Assembly (NCBI RefSeq): GCF_003208655.1
Contig: NZ_QKLU01000003.1
Span: 124,001 to 188,000, forward strand
Length of the DNA stretch: 64,000 nucleotides
Reading direction: 5' to 3'
Source of the DNA: Pedobacter nutrimenti
GTDB taxonomy: Bacteria; Bacteroidota; Bacteroidia; Sphingobacteriales; Sphingobacteriaceae
The notes under the pieces were generated by a model, which was given only the letters and a program-made list of their open reading frames with translations, ran no database searches and was not told the origin of the DNA. Positions 1 through 8,645 of the stretch are shown one piece after another (position 1 is the stretch's first letter; each line of letters opens with the position of its first letter). Both the position numbers and the translations under genes were made by a program.

Positions 1-2
1 GC

Positions 3-101
3 TGTGATGGTCAAAGTATAAATAATGCTAAGGCCCAAAGTCTAAATGTTATTAATGGTAGTTTTGATACCCTACTTCCATCCCCTCCTTTATTTGATTA
101 A
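3..101 (+). pseudogene. N-terminal piece of the multicopper oxidase, cut off by an in-frame TAA
   Basis: An open frame enters from the left edge of the window and runs to a TAA at 99-101. It is in exactly the same frame as the multicopper oxidase that follows. Its last residues (LLPSPPLFD) match the LP-x-P-P-L stretch found just before the first cupredoxin domain in CueO-like oxidases, and the oxidase sequence continues directly after the stop. I therefore read this as the export and leader part of the same gene, separated by one nonsense codon. The signal peptide itself lies outside the window. The alternative, an unrelated upstream gene ending here, is less likely because of the shared frame and the motif fit. 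Confidence 0.6.
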
Positions 102-125
102 AAAAACACATCTGCATTTGAAACA

Positions 126-1433
126 ATGCAGACGCAGGTTGAAATATTAAAAGGGAAGAAAACAAATGTATATGGTTATTACGATGGTATGTTAGGTAAA
201 ACCTTTGTCGTAAATAAGGGTGATATAATCAATCTTCGGTTTACCAATTCGTTACAGCAGGCTACTAACATACACTGGCACGGGCTTATTATACCACCCG
301 AAATGGATGGCTTTCCTTCACATGTAACAGGGCCAGGAGGCACGTTTAAATACCAGTTCAGTATCAATCAAAGAGCCGGCACCTATTGGTATCACCCACA
401 TCCTGATGGATTAACAGCGGAACAGGTAATGAAAGGTTTAGCTGGTTTTTTTATCATAAGAGATGAAGAAGAGGCTGCGTTGAAACTACCAACTGGAGAT
501 AGTGAAATCGCTTTTGTAATTCAGGACAGGCGTTTTAAAAATAGTGGCGATTTTGATTATGCTCCTACGGATGAAGAAATAATGACAGGTTTTTTTGGGG
601 ACTATATTCTAGTGAACGGTGCATACAGTCCTTACAAAGATGTAAAAGCAGGGTGGAATCGTTTACGTATCATTAATGGTTCTAATGCCAGGTTGTATAA
701 CCTCGCCTTCAGTAATGAACAGGAATTTTTTGTAATAGGTTCAGATGCAGGGTTATTGACTGTACCCGAATCTGTAAAAAACATTTTGCTCTCACCCGGT
801 GAAAGAGTTGATTTGCTTGTAGATTTTACCCAGGAAGTAAATAAAGAAATTTTTCTTCAAAGTGAAACATTTAATGGTGGGGGCGTACAGGGTAAAGATG
901 CGTTCAGGATTATGAAGTTTAAAGCAGGCCCAAAAACTAACGAAACATTCACCTTACCAAATACTTTATCAGCCATAACAAAAATTAATCCTTCCTCTGC
1001 TACAAAAATAAGAACATTTGATATCAGTAACGCTTCCATGCATGGCGAAAAAAAGATGTCTATGGATCAAAAAGAAAAGAATAAAATGAAGATGGGCATG
1101 CACACCATTAATGGTATTGCTTACGATGCAAATGTTATTAATGAAACGATTACCGCAGGAGCAACAGAAATATGGGAATTTGATAATAGTAAAGGAGATG
1201 AAATACATCCTATGCATTTTCATGGCAATCATTTTCAGTTTTTAGAAAGAATAGGGGGTAGAGGAAAATTAATTGCTACTGAAAAAGGATGGAAAGATAC
1301 AGTGTTGCTAATGCCTGGTGAAAAAGTGAAAGTAATAACTGCTTTCTCTCAGTTTAAAGGGAAATATGTTCTACACTGTCATAACCTCGAACATGAGGAT
1401 AGCGGCATGATGCTGAATTTTGAAATCGTATAA
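126..1433 (+). CDS. CueO-like multicopper oxidase (N-terminally interrupted)
   Basis: Periplasmic-type multicopper oxidase that would oxidise Cu(I) to the less toxic Cu(II). All four copper-ligand motifs are present: HWH at residues 50-52, HPH at 90-92, HPMHFH at 361-366, and HCH-x3-H-x4-M at 417-428. A Met/His/Lys-rich insert around residues 300-325 resembles the Met-rich copper-binding segment of CueO. The ATG at 126 is the first start after the in-frame TAA at 99-101, but it gives a protein with no signal peptide that begins inside the first cupredoxin domain. The copper sites would therefore form in the wrong compartment, or not at all, unless the stop is read through. The CopB-type ATPase follows 10 bases after the stop, which indicates an operon. 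The family assignment is secure; whether it works is doubtful. Confidence 0.9.
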   Translation: MQTQVEILKGKKTNVYGYYDGMLGKTFVVNKGDIINLRFTNSLQQATNIHWHGLIIPPEMDGFPSHVTGPGGTFKYQFSINQRAGTYWYHPHPDGLTAEQVMKGLAGFFIIRDEEEAALKLPTGDSEIAFVIQDRRFKNSGDFDYAPTDEEIMTGFFGDYILVNGAYSPYKDVKAGWNRLRIINGSNARLYNLAFSNEQEFFVIGSDAGLLTVPESVKNILLSPGERVDLLVDFTQEVNKEIFLQSETFNGGGVQGKDAFRIMKFKAGPKTNETFTLPNTLSAITKINPSSATKIRTFDISNASMHGEKKMSMDQKEKNKMKMGMHTINGIAYDANVINETITAGATEIWEFDNSKGDEIHPMHFHGNHFQFLERIGGRGKLIATEKGWKDTVLLMPGEKVKVITAFSQFKGKYVLHCHNLEHEDSGMMLNFEIV

Positions 1434-1443
1434 AATAAAGGCC

Positions 1444-3540
1444 ATGGAACACAAACACGAAGAACTTGAAATGGGCATTTCTAAATCGGCGTCCAAAAAT
1501 AAGCATGCTGGTCACGATATGACAGCAGGTTCAAGTCATAGTAAAATGGATCATAGTGCAATGAAAGATGGGGCTAATCCTAAAATGGGTATTGAAGGTC
1601 ATAATCATCACGCTATGATGATCGCTGATTTTAAAGGGAGGTTTTATATCGTCCTGCTTCTCACTATTCCAATAGTATTGTTGTCTGCTATGATTCAGAA
1701 GTTTATTGGGGTTGATTGGCAGTTTACTGGTTCTTCCTACATTTTATTAACACTTTCTTCTGTTGTATACTTTTATGGAGGCTGGCCCTTTCTAAAAGGT
1801 CTGGTAGACGAGGTCAAAGTAAAGACACCTGGTATGATGTTTTTGATTGGCTTTGCTATAACAGTAGCTTATATATATAGTGTAGCTGTTGTTTTTGGAT
1901 TAAAAGGCATGGACTTTTTTTGGGAATTGGCAACCCTTATCCTGATTATGCTTTTAGGACATTGGATTGAAATGAGATCTGTAGCCGGGGCGTCGAGAGA
2001 ATTGGAATTATTGGTCCAGTTAATGCCTGCAGGCGCGCATCTGATAAAAGACAGTCATACTGAAGATGTACAAACCGATACATTGAGAGAGAATGATGTG
2101 ATCTTGGTTAAGCCCGGAGAAAAAGTAGCCGCCGATGGTATTATCATCGAGGGAGATAGTTATTTAAATGAATCTATGCTAACTGGGGAATCCAAACCGG
2201 TGCAAAAAATAAAAGGTGATAAGGTAATTGCAGGCTCTCTCAACGGAAACGGGTCGTTAAAAGTGACAGTACTCCATTCAGCCGCGGAATCCTACCTTTC
2301 ACAGGTAGTGAAGTTGGTGGAAGATGCCCAAAAAACTAAATCAAAAACCCAATTACTGGCAGATATAGCAGCCAAATGGCTAACAATTATTGCTTTGATC
2401 GCCGGTATAGGTACATTTCTTTTTTGGTGGTTAAGTGGGGAACCATTGGCCTTCGCAATTGAACGCATGGTAACAGTGATTGTTATCTGTTGCCCACATG
2501 CATTAGGATTGGCAGTGCCATTAGTTGTTGCCAAATCAACAGCCCTTTCGGCTAAAAATGGACTGTTGATTAAAAACCGAACCGCCTTTGAAAATTCCCG
2601 AAAAATCTCAACTATTGTTTTTGATAAAACCGGTACATTGACTGTGGGGAAATTCGAGGTCTCAAGGATTGTCATTTTGGAAGAAGGAATCAAGGAAGAC
2701 AGTGTGTTAAGGGCTGCCTCAGCCCTGGAAAAAAATTCAGAACATCCTATCGCTACAGGAATTATGGCTATCGTAAAAGAACGTGCAATTGCCGTTCCGG
2801 AGGCGAACGATTTCCAGGCGATTACCGGACAGGGTGTCCAGGCCAAGATAGATGGTAAAGAAGTTAAAGTAGTCAGTCCTGGTTATCTTAAAGAAAAGGA
2901 TATACCCTTACCTGAAAACTTCAACGCCAATGAAAATGAAACTGTAGTGTTCGTCATCATCGAAAACCACTTGGTTGGTTATATTGCACTGTCGGATATG
3001 ATTCGCCCTGAATCCGCTGAAGCTATTAAAACACTTCACGATCACAAGATTAAAGCTATTCTTTTGACAGGAGATAATAAGCAGGTAGCTAAATCCGTAA
3101 GTGACAAATTGGGTATGGATGGATTTTTTGCAGAGGTTCTGCCTCATCAAAAATTGGAGAAAATAAAAGAATTACAGGAGAAAAAAGAGTTCGTCGCAAT
3201 GACGGGTGATGGAGTAAACGATGCTCCTGCACTAGCACAAGCTGACGTAGGTATCGCAGTTGGTAGTGGAAGTGACATTGCCGCCGAAACTGCTGGTATT
3301 ATTCTCGTAAATAGCAATCCTAAAGATGTTGTTAGCTTGATTCTTTTTGGGAAGGCTACTTACCGTAAAATGATTCAAAACTTAATCTGGGCTACTGGCT
3401 ATAACCTCATTGCCCTGCCGTTAGCAGCTGGGGTACTTTACAATCAGGGGATTTTATTGAGTCCAGCTGCTGGTGCGGTTCTAATGAGTGTAAGTACGGT
3501 TGTTGTAGCGATCAATGCCGGTTTGTTGAAAATAAAATAA
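1444..3540 (+). CDS. copB: CopB-type copper-translocating P-type ATPase
   Basis: P1B-type ATPase of 698 residues that would export copper across the inner membrane. The membrane ion motif is CPH (residues 350-352), typical of the CopB/P1B-3 group, where CopA-type pumps have CPC. Also visible are the actuator TGES, the phosphorylation motif DKTGTLT with Asp394, the SEHP nucleotide-domain motif, and GDGVND at about 588. The N-terminus is rich in His and Met (EHKHEE, HAGHDM, HNHH), replacing an HMA domain as in other CopB pumps. I chose the ATG at 1444; an earlier in-frame ATG at 1420 would overlap the oxidase by 14 bases. It forms an operon with the oxidase. Zn or Cd transport is unlikely with CPH. 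Confidence 0.95.
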   Translation: MEHKHEELEMGISKSASKNKHAGHDMTAGSSHSKMDHSAMKDGANPKMGIEGHNHHAMMIADFKGRFYIVLLLTIPIVLLSAMIQKFIGVDWQFTGSSYILLTLSSVVYFYGGWPFLKGLVDEVKVKTPGMMFLIGFAITVAYIYSVAVVFGLKGMDFFWELATLILIMLLGHWIEMRSVAGASRELELLVQLMPAGAHLIKDSHTEDVQTDTLRENDVILVKPGEKVAADGIIIEGDSYLNESMLTGESKPVQKIKGDKVIAGSLNGNGSLKVTVLHSAAESYLSQVVKLVEDAQKTKSKTQLLADIAAKWLTIIALIAGIGTFLFWWLSGEPLAFAIERMVTVIVICCPHALGLAVPLVVAKSTALSAKNGLLIKNRTAFENSRKISTIVFDKTGTLTVGKFEVSRIVILEEGIKEDSVLRAASALEKNSEHPIATGIMAIVKERAIAVPEANDFQAITGQGVQAKIDGKEVKVVSPGYLKEKDIPLPENFNANENETVVFVIIENHLVGYIALSDMIRPESAEAIKTLHDHKIKAILLTGDNKQVAKSVSDKLGMDGFFAEVLPHQKLEKIKELQEKKEFVAMTGDGVNDAPALAQADVGIAVGSGSDIAAETAGIILVNSNPKDVVSLILFGKATYRKMIQNLIWATGYNLIALPLAAGVLYNQGILLSPAAGAVLMSVSTVVVAINAGLLKIK

Positions 3541-3566
3541 CAAAGAAAAATAAAAAATTAAAGCAG

Positions 3567-4079
3567 ATGGATTATTCGATCTATATCAGGCCTTTATTAA
3601 TCAGTGATGCTGAAAAATCTTTTTTATGGCGCAACGACCCTGACTTATGGCGACATACACGCGAAGAGTGGAGTAAATGCACTGAACTGGAGTCGGAAGT
3701 TAGCTGGATAAAATATACGTTAGAAAAAACGACAGATAAATGCTTTGCCATTTGCCTGAATTCTCCAGACCAGCATATCGGAAATGTTGAATTAACAAAT
3801 ATTGCCGATCAAAAGGCAAGGTGTTCGGTGCTTATTGGAGAAAAGGTGCTATGGGGAAAGGGCATAGCGAAGAGGGCCATTAATCTTGTGTCCGATTATG
3901 CCTTCTCCTATCAAAAATTAAAAGCATTATTCATTGAGGTTTACAAAGAAAATTATGCATCACTTTCAGCATATAAAAAATGTGGATTTGTAGAAGATGG
4001 ACTTCTAGAAAATGGTTTTGTTTTATTGATTCTTAATAGTGAGAAGTACTTCGCTAATAAGTCCAAAGCCCATGAATAA
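3567..4079 (+). CDS. GNAT-family N-acetyltransferase (RimJ/RimL-like)
   Basis: A 170-residue protein of the usual GNAT length. The N-terminus reads like RimJ/RimL-type acetyltransferases (IRPLLISDAEKSFLWRND). The acetyl-CoA loop is seen as GEKVLWGKGIAKRAIN at about residues 91-106, and the C-terminal VYKENYASLSAYKKCGF is the usual beta5-alpha4 region. It would transfer an acetyl group from acetyl-CoA to an amine of a small molecule or protein; the substrate cannot be told. It lies 26 bases after the copper ATPase and 32 before lgt, so it is probably co-transcribed with the island genes. A role in copper stress is possible but not shown. Confidence 0.85.
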   Translation: MDYSIYIRPLLISDAEKSFLWRNDPDLWRHTREEWSKCTELESEVSWIKYTLEKTTDKCFAICLNSPDQHIGNVELTNIADQKARCSVLIGEKVLWGKGIAKRAINLVSDYAFSYQKLKALFIEVYKENYASLSAYKKCGFVEDGLLENGFVLLILNSEKYFANKSKAHE

Positions 4080-4111
4080 TAAAATCATTGTATAATTTTA
4101 AATAAATATTT

Positions 4112-4954
4112 ATGTTAAGTGGTTTCTTGCTTCAGATTTATTGGGATATTAATCCGGAAATTTTTCGAATTGGAGGATTCGGTATAAGATACTATTCCTT
4201 GTTTTTTGGACTAGCTTTTTATTTCAGCTATCTCATCCTTGTTAAAATTTATACAAAAGAAAATGTTTCTGTAGATTTATTAAGTACACTTACAATTTAT
4301 GTATTTCTTGGCACTTTAATCGGGGCGAGGCTGGGTCAGGTTTTCTTTTATGAGTTTGGTTATTATCAAAACCATCTTCTTGAAATCATATTACCCTTTC
4401 GCGTTGATCCTAAAACCGGTTTTGAATTCACCGGCTTTCAAGGACTTGCAAGCCATGGGGGTGCAATAGGCATTCTTACTGCTTTGTTTTTTTACTGCAG
4501 GAAATACCATCAATCTTTCTTTTGGATAGCCGATCGGCTTGCAATTGTTGTTCCACTAGCGGGCTTTTTTATTCGTTTGGGGAATTTGTTCAATTCTGAA
4601 ATAATTGGTAAACCCTTTAATGGCAAATGGGCTTTTGTTTTTACGAGAGTAGACCGCCTGGCCCGCCATCCCACTCAATTGTATGAAGCATTTGGTTATT
4701 TGATAGTTTTCTGCATCATGATGATAATTTATAATAAAAAGAATAAACAATTTAATCGAGGTTTTCTGTTTGGATTATTCCTGGTTCTTGTTTTTTCAGT
4801 TCGTTTTATTGTGGAATTTTATAAAGAAAATCAGGAATCCTTTGAAAACGCAATGCCTATTAATATGGGCCAGGTTCTAAGCATTCCCCTTATCCTTATT
4901 GGATTATATTTAATTTTCAAAAATGGTAAAATTCCTGTAAATCAATTCGTATGA
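4112..4954 (+). CDS. lgt: Prolipoprotein diacylglyceryl transferase
   Basis: Inner-membrane enzyme that attaches diacylglycerol from phosphatidylglycerol to the lipobox cysteine of prolipoproteins. The 280-residue length is normal. Seven hydrophobic segments alternate with the family motifs: GARLGQVFFYE near residue 70, GLASHGGAIG near 115, the signature RLGNLFNSEIIGKP near 155, and HPTQLYEAFGYL near 190. This gene sits inside the copper cluster, so it is likely a second, accessory copy. The island encodes at least two lipoproteins (the DUF305 proteins at 9.7-11.1 kb), which a dedicated Lgt could process during metal stress. That link is inference; the enzyme identity is firm. Confidence 0.95.
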   Translation: MLSGFLLQIYWDINPEIFRIGGFGIRYYSLFFGLAFYFSYLILVKIYTKENVSVDLLSTLTIYVFLGTLIGARLGQVFFYEFGYYQNHLLEIILPFRVDPKTGFEFTGFQGLASHGGAIGILTALFFYCRKYHQSFFWIADRLAIVVPLAGFFIRLGNLFNSEIIGKPFNGKWAFVFTRVDRLARHPTQLYEAFGYLIVFCIMMIIYNKKNKQFNRGFLFGLFLVLVFSVRFIVEFYKENQESFENAMPINMGQVLSIPLILIGLYLIFKNGKIPVNQFV

Positions 4955-5053
4955 AAAGATCCAAAAATTTTATAACCTTATCTATTTATATTAAAAAGGT
5001 TATTTTCTATTTAACGTCAACTCATAATTTAATTGGCATTAAACATTATTATT

Positions 5054-5923
5054 ATGAAATGTCATGATGTAGAACAACTGCTTGGACAGAAAGCAGAAAA
5101 CCTTCCTGGGTATAAAAGTAAAACACTGTCTAAAGATTTACTTCATATACCTTCTCCTGATTTTGTAGACAAAGTATTTGCTTTAAGCAATAGGAACCTT
5201 AAGGTATTGCGCAGTTTAAGTACTTTATATGCTCATGGCAGACTCACTAAAACTTGTTACCTCTCGATCAATCATAATGAGCTGCTTACCTATCCTACAA
5301 AATATGACCAAATCATGTTTGGCTCTTTTAAGGAGGCCTGGAATTTGGGAGCAGTCGCCGTTAGAGCTACTATCTATTTTGGTTCTGAAAATTCAAGTCG
5401 ACAGATTGTACAAGTAGCAGAAGCTTTTGAACGGGCACATCAATTAGGTATGGACTGTATTTTATGGTGCTACACCCGGAATAACAGGTTCAAGAAGGAG
5501 GATGTAAATTATGAGGTTGCTGCTGATATTAGAGGACAGGAAAATCATTTGGGAGTAAGCATTCAGGCAGATATCATAAAACAGAAAATGCCTGAAAACA
5601 ATGGCGGAATTACGGCGATTAACTTTTCAAAAAGTGATCCCAGGATGTATAGTGAATTGGCTTCTGATCATCCCATAGATTTATGTTGTTACCAGGTAAT
5701 CAATTGCTATATGGGCAGAACAGGCCTTATAAATTCGGGAGGGGAATCTAAAGGTGAAACAGATTTAATAGAGTCAGTAAAAACCGCAGTCATCAATAAA
5801 AGAGCTGGAGGAGTGGGATTAATATTAGGACGCAAAGCTTTTCAACGGCCTTTTGAAGAAGGGGTAAAATTCCTTCGCACTATTCAAGATGTTTATTTAG
5901 CTAAAGAAATTGATTTAGCTTAA
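5054..5923 (+). CDS. fbaB: Class I fructose-bisphosphate aldolase (FbaB/DhnA type) with a 61-residue internal deletion
   Basis: Clear FbaB-family sequence: a DFVDKVFALSNRNLKVLRSL-type N-terminus, the Schiff-base region ADIIKQKMPENNGG with Lys176, YQVINCYMGRTGL, a glycine-rich phosphate loop (INSGGES), and a C-terminal INKRAGGVGLILGRKAF. The family converts fructose-1,6-bisphosphate to dihydroxyacetone phosphate and glyceraldehyde-3-phosphate without a metal. Compared with E. coli FbaB (350 residues, as I recall it), this protein of 289 residues jumps from CYLSI straight to NHNELLTYP. It lacks about 61 residues that hold the LPVDQG substrate-binding segment and two barrel strands. Lys176 plus 61 gives 237, the E. 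coli Schiff-base position. The reading frame is intact but the enzyme is probably inactive. The ATG at 5054 is preferred over an in-frame TTG at 5033. Confidence 0.85.
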   Translation: MKCHDVEQLLGQKAENLPGYKSKTLSKDLLHIPSPDFVDKVFALSNRNLKVLRSLSTLYAHGRLTKTCYLSINHNELLTYPTKYDQIMFGSFKEAWNLGAVAVRATIYFGSENSSRQIVQVAEAFERAHQLGMDCILWCYTRNNRFKKEDVNYEVAADIRGQENHLGVSIQADIIKQKMPENNGGITAINFSKSDPRMYSELASDHPIDLCCYQVINCYMGRTGLINSGGESKGETDLIESVKTAVINKRAGGVGLILGRKAFQRPFEEGVKFLRTIQDVYLAKEIDLA

Positions 5924-6044
5924 ATTTCGCTGAAACACATTCCGACGACTTAGATGGCGTCCTATAACATCACATCTTTTGGTTGTTATAAAACGGCCCC
6001 TATTGCTGTTATTAAAAAAGTGGAAATATTTTATACAAAACTAA

Positions 6045-6635
6045 ATGACAGAGTTATACATCAAGAACATGGTATGCAAATGCTGCATCTATGTCGTAAG
6101 AATGGAATTGGAAAAGGCAGGGTGGACGCCACTTTACGTGGATTTAGGCAAAGCAAAAGTAAAGGAAGTTTTAAGTGGCAAATCAAAAAATGAGTTTGAC
6201 ACCGAATTGCAGAAATATGGATTAGGCTTACTGATTATTAAGAAGAGTTATATTATAGAAAAGATAAAAACTATTATTATAACAAGTATTCATAACGCAG
6301 ATACCCTTTCACAAAAACAAGATTGGCACCAAATTATATTAAGCCAATTACAAGAGGACTATACTCATGATCGTCTCAGTAAATTTTTTTCTTCAGTAGC
6401 AGGAATTACCTTAGAGCATTATATTATCCTTCAAAAGATTGAACGGGTCAAGGAATTACTATTTCAAAATGAGCTTAGCCTCAAAGACATATCAAAAAAA
6501 ATGGGATTTGCAAGCCAACCTCATCTTTCTTACCAGTTTAAACGGGTTACAGGAATTACACCATTAAAATTCAGAGCAGGCAGGATAAGAAAAATAAAAA
6601 CAAAAAAAATGAGAATGAAACTCTCTCGTGAGTAA
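6045..6635 (+). CDS. AraC-family regulator with an N-terminal HMA-like metal-binding domain
   Basis: A 196-residue regulator with two parts. Residues 1-65 resemble a heavy-metal-associated domain: IKNMVCKCC, with Cys11 and Cys14 in the CxxC spacing, followed by a beta-alpha-beta pattern. Residues 100-185 form an AraC HTH pair (LSKFFSSVAGITLEHYI..., LSLKDISKKMGFASQPHLSYQFKRVTGITP). It is much shorter than ordinary AraC regulators and lacks a cupin or amidase-like sensor domain. Inference: a one-component sensor that binds Cu(I) through the CxxC and controls the surrounding copper genes. A second, broken copy lies at 9144-9703. A frame-shifted overlapping open frame starting at 5954 has no recognisable content. 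The family call is secure; the ligand is inferred. Confidence 0.85.
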   Translation: MTELYIKNMVCKCCIYVVRMELEKAGWTPLYVDLGKAKVKEVLSGKSKNEFDTELQKYGLGLLIIKKSYIIEKIKTIIITSIHNADTLSQKQDWHQIILSQLQEDYTHDRLSKFFSSVAGITLEHYIILQKIERVKELLFQNELSLKDISKKMGFASQPHLSYQFKRVTGITPLKFRAGRIRKIKTKKMRMKLSRE

Positions 6636-7316
6636 AATTGGTGCAATGTAGACACTAAGGTGCGGTCTATCTAAGCATTTTTTTAAAAGTATAGTTCTTT
6701 AAATTGCAATTATTCAATTTTAATCTTCAATTTCTGTTATACGTTGAATTGCCCAATAAGGGACGAATGATTCACCTCGATTATGAAATGCGGTTAGACG
6801 GTTCGCCTTTTATGCCATTTGACAATTATACCATACAAAAATAAGCCTAGGATAACGAGTAAAGCAACGTCAACTACACAGCATATATAGCTTGTTTTTG
6901 TTTCGCAAAATTCTGAAACAAGATGGGCAAAGAAATCTGACATTGTTTAGTTTTCAATAAAAAGTACTACTAATATACGGAATAAAATTATTTTTTCTAC
7001 ACTACTATTTTTCTTTGCTTATGTTGTTTTTGGATGAAGAACATGATTAATGATCACTAACTTTTGTTTATTTTTTATATGTATATGCTACTCATTAATC
7101 TATCATAACATGACCAACTTATATTTTTGTTGGGATATATCTAATGAACGGTTCAATTGGATGATCTTGTAGGAGAAAACATTACGATCTCCACAATTTA
7201 TTATCTTATTACATACCTTATGATATTTATCACAATTGTCTTTTTAAGATTATAAACTGAATGAGAATTTTATTTACCATATCTATATTGATTTTATAAC
7301 CATCATCAAGAAAATT
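6636..7316. other. AT-rich intergenic stretch with one possible small gene
   Basis: This 680-base stretch between the HMA-AraC regulator and the PAP2 gene has no long open frame. The only coding candidate I see is the 49-codon frame on the minus strand at 6794-6943, listed separately. The remainder is AT-rich, with no tRNA, repeat or clear terminator that I can support. Confidence 0.5.
6794..6943 (-). CDS. Possible small single-span membrane protein, 49 residues
   Basis: A minus-strand frame with an ATG at 6943 and a stop at 6794-6796. The translation starts MSDFFAHLVSEFCETK, has one strongly hydrophobic segment of about 22 residues (VVDVALLVILGLFLYG...), and ends in a basic tail (KWHKRRTV). 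That is the layout of a small N-out/C-in membrane protein. Three cysteines (one at about position 13 and a CC pair just before the membrane segment) are suggestive in a copper island. It stands alone in a stretch with no other gene and points against its neighbours. I do not recognise a family, and a chance frame is quite possible. Confidence 0.35.
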   Translation of the reverse strand: MSDFFAHLVSEFCETKTSYICCVVDVALLVILGLFLYGIIVKWHKRRTV

Positions 7317-8099
7317 ATGAATAAACTCATTATATATTGTTGTGTTTGGCTTATTTTAGCTAGTACAACGACGTTAGCCCAGATGTCTGGCGCTGAACAG
7401 ATTGATTCATCCAATTACAAAGCTAAAATGTATGATACAGGATTCAGAGTAAAGATGTCACCCTATACTGCTATAGGTGCTTCAGCAAGCATAGCCTATG
7501 GATTTGCTAAGTTTGGCAGTCACAGCCTGAATGATCTTGATATACTGGCAAGAAAGGAATTTGCGCTCGAACATCCACATAGTCGGCTTCGATTGGATGA
7601 CTATCTGCAGTTCGCCCCTGGCGCCTCAGTCTTTGTGCTAAGTGGACTTGGAATAAAAGGAAAAAGCTCGACTGTTGATCAGAGTGGTATTTACCTCCTA
7701 TCTAATATAATCCTTAATATCACTGTTCAAAGCTTAAAAAGAAGTACCAAACTACCACGCCCAGATGGAACCAGTAATTCCTTCCCCTCCGGACATACAG
7801 CAGAGGCTTTTGCTTCCGCTGAACTTCTGAATCAAGAATATGGTCGTGCATCGACAGTTTATCCGGTTCTCGGGTATGCTACCGCTCTCAGTACAGCTTA
7901 TTTAAGAATGTATAATAACAAACATTGGTTGAGTGACGTAGTTACCGGAGCTGGAATAGGATTTTTTTCAACTCGTTTGTCATATTGGTTATATCCAAAG
8001 ATAAAAAAAGTTTTCTCTTCACGTCGAACCAGCACGTCAATGATTATGCCCAGTTATAGCTATGATTCAATAGGTGCTAGGATGGTCAGATCGTTTTAA
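7317..8099 (+). CDS. PAP2-family phosphatase, exported
   Basis: A 260-residue protein with an N-terminal signal peptide ending near TTTLAQ. All three PAP2 motifs are visible: KRSTKLPRP (K-x6-RP), PSGHTAEAF (PSGH), and LRMYNNKHWLSDVVTG (R-x5-H-x3-D). The family removes phosphate from lipid phosphates such as phosphatidate or undecaprenyl pyrophosphate on the outer face of the membrane. A middle hydrophobic region (ISVT-type helix before the K-x6-RP motif) fits a membrane-associated form. Stand-alone transcription is likely because more than 500 bases lie on each side. PAP2 genes of this sort often accompany Bacteroidota metal-resistance loci, but I cannot name its lipid substrate. Confidence 0.88.
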   Translation: MNKLIIYCCVWLILASTTTLAQMSGAEQIDSSNYKAKMYDTGFRVKMSPYTAIGASASIAYGFAKFGSHSLNDLDILARKEFALEHPHSRLRLDDYLQFAPGASVFVLSGLGIKGKSSTVDQSGIYLLSNIILNITVQSLKRSTKLPRPDGTSNSFPSGHTAEAFASAELLNQEYGRASTVYPVLGYATALSTAYLRMYNNKHWLSDVVTGAGIGFFSTRLSYWLYPKIKKVFSSRRTSTSMIMPSYSYDSIGARMVRSF

Positions 8100-8645
8100 T
8101 TTCGATATAAAGTAATCTTCTTAGTATGATGTTGGTAATAACGTGTTTTATACTAACTAAACATGTTGCCGAAGATTATAATAAGGCTATTATATATAAT
8201 ATACTTATTACCTACACTTTATCGATGGTATAACCGACTTGTAAAATTTATTTAAATCTATTTTCATTTAGGGTGCTGTTTTAATAATATCATTGTTATC
8301 TCGTTTTCTTTCTTGTCGTAGGTAAATCAAAATTCGCATAACCAGATCAGGTGATACAATTGTAATTTTAGGAGAAATCTTGTAAAATAAATTCTCTGCA
8401 AGATAAAGGAGGAATTTAATTTCAAGAGATAGGTTCACTACTGGTCACAACATAGCAATAGCCCTTCCCATTCAGTTCATGCCGAAGCTGTACATACAAA
8501 AATTCTCCTTACCTTCTTAGCAGTTTTTCAAGTGCTTCCCCAGATTTGTAATATCACTCAACTGGTGGAATCTTAGGTTATTGGCTTGGCTCGAAAAAAA
8601 ACAGAACAAATCCCTTTAATTTTTTGTTATAAACTCATTGACATT
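8100..8645. other. AT-rich intergenic stretch, no gene seen
   Basis: About 545 bases between the PAP2 gene and the broken Cys-rich gene. Both strands have frequent stops. I see no tRNA-like fold, no repeat shared with the rest of the window and no convincing terminator. It probably contains the promoter for the gene at 8646. Confidence 0.5.

Noticed and set aside
2292..2846. A 184-codon minus-strand frame inside the CopB ATPase gene
   Set aside because: It lies fully antisense to a gene with all catalytic motifs, and its translation looks like a shadow of that gene.
5954..6193. A 79-codon frame overlapping the HMA-AraC gene
   Set aside because: It is in another frame from the recognisable AraC protein and has no domain content of its own.
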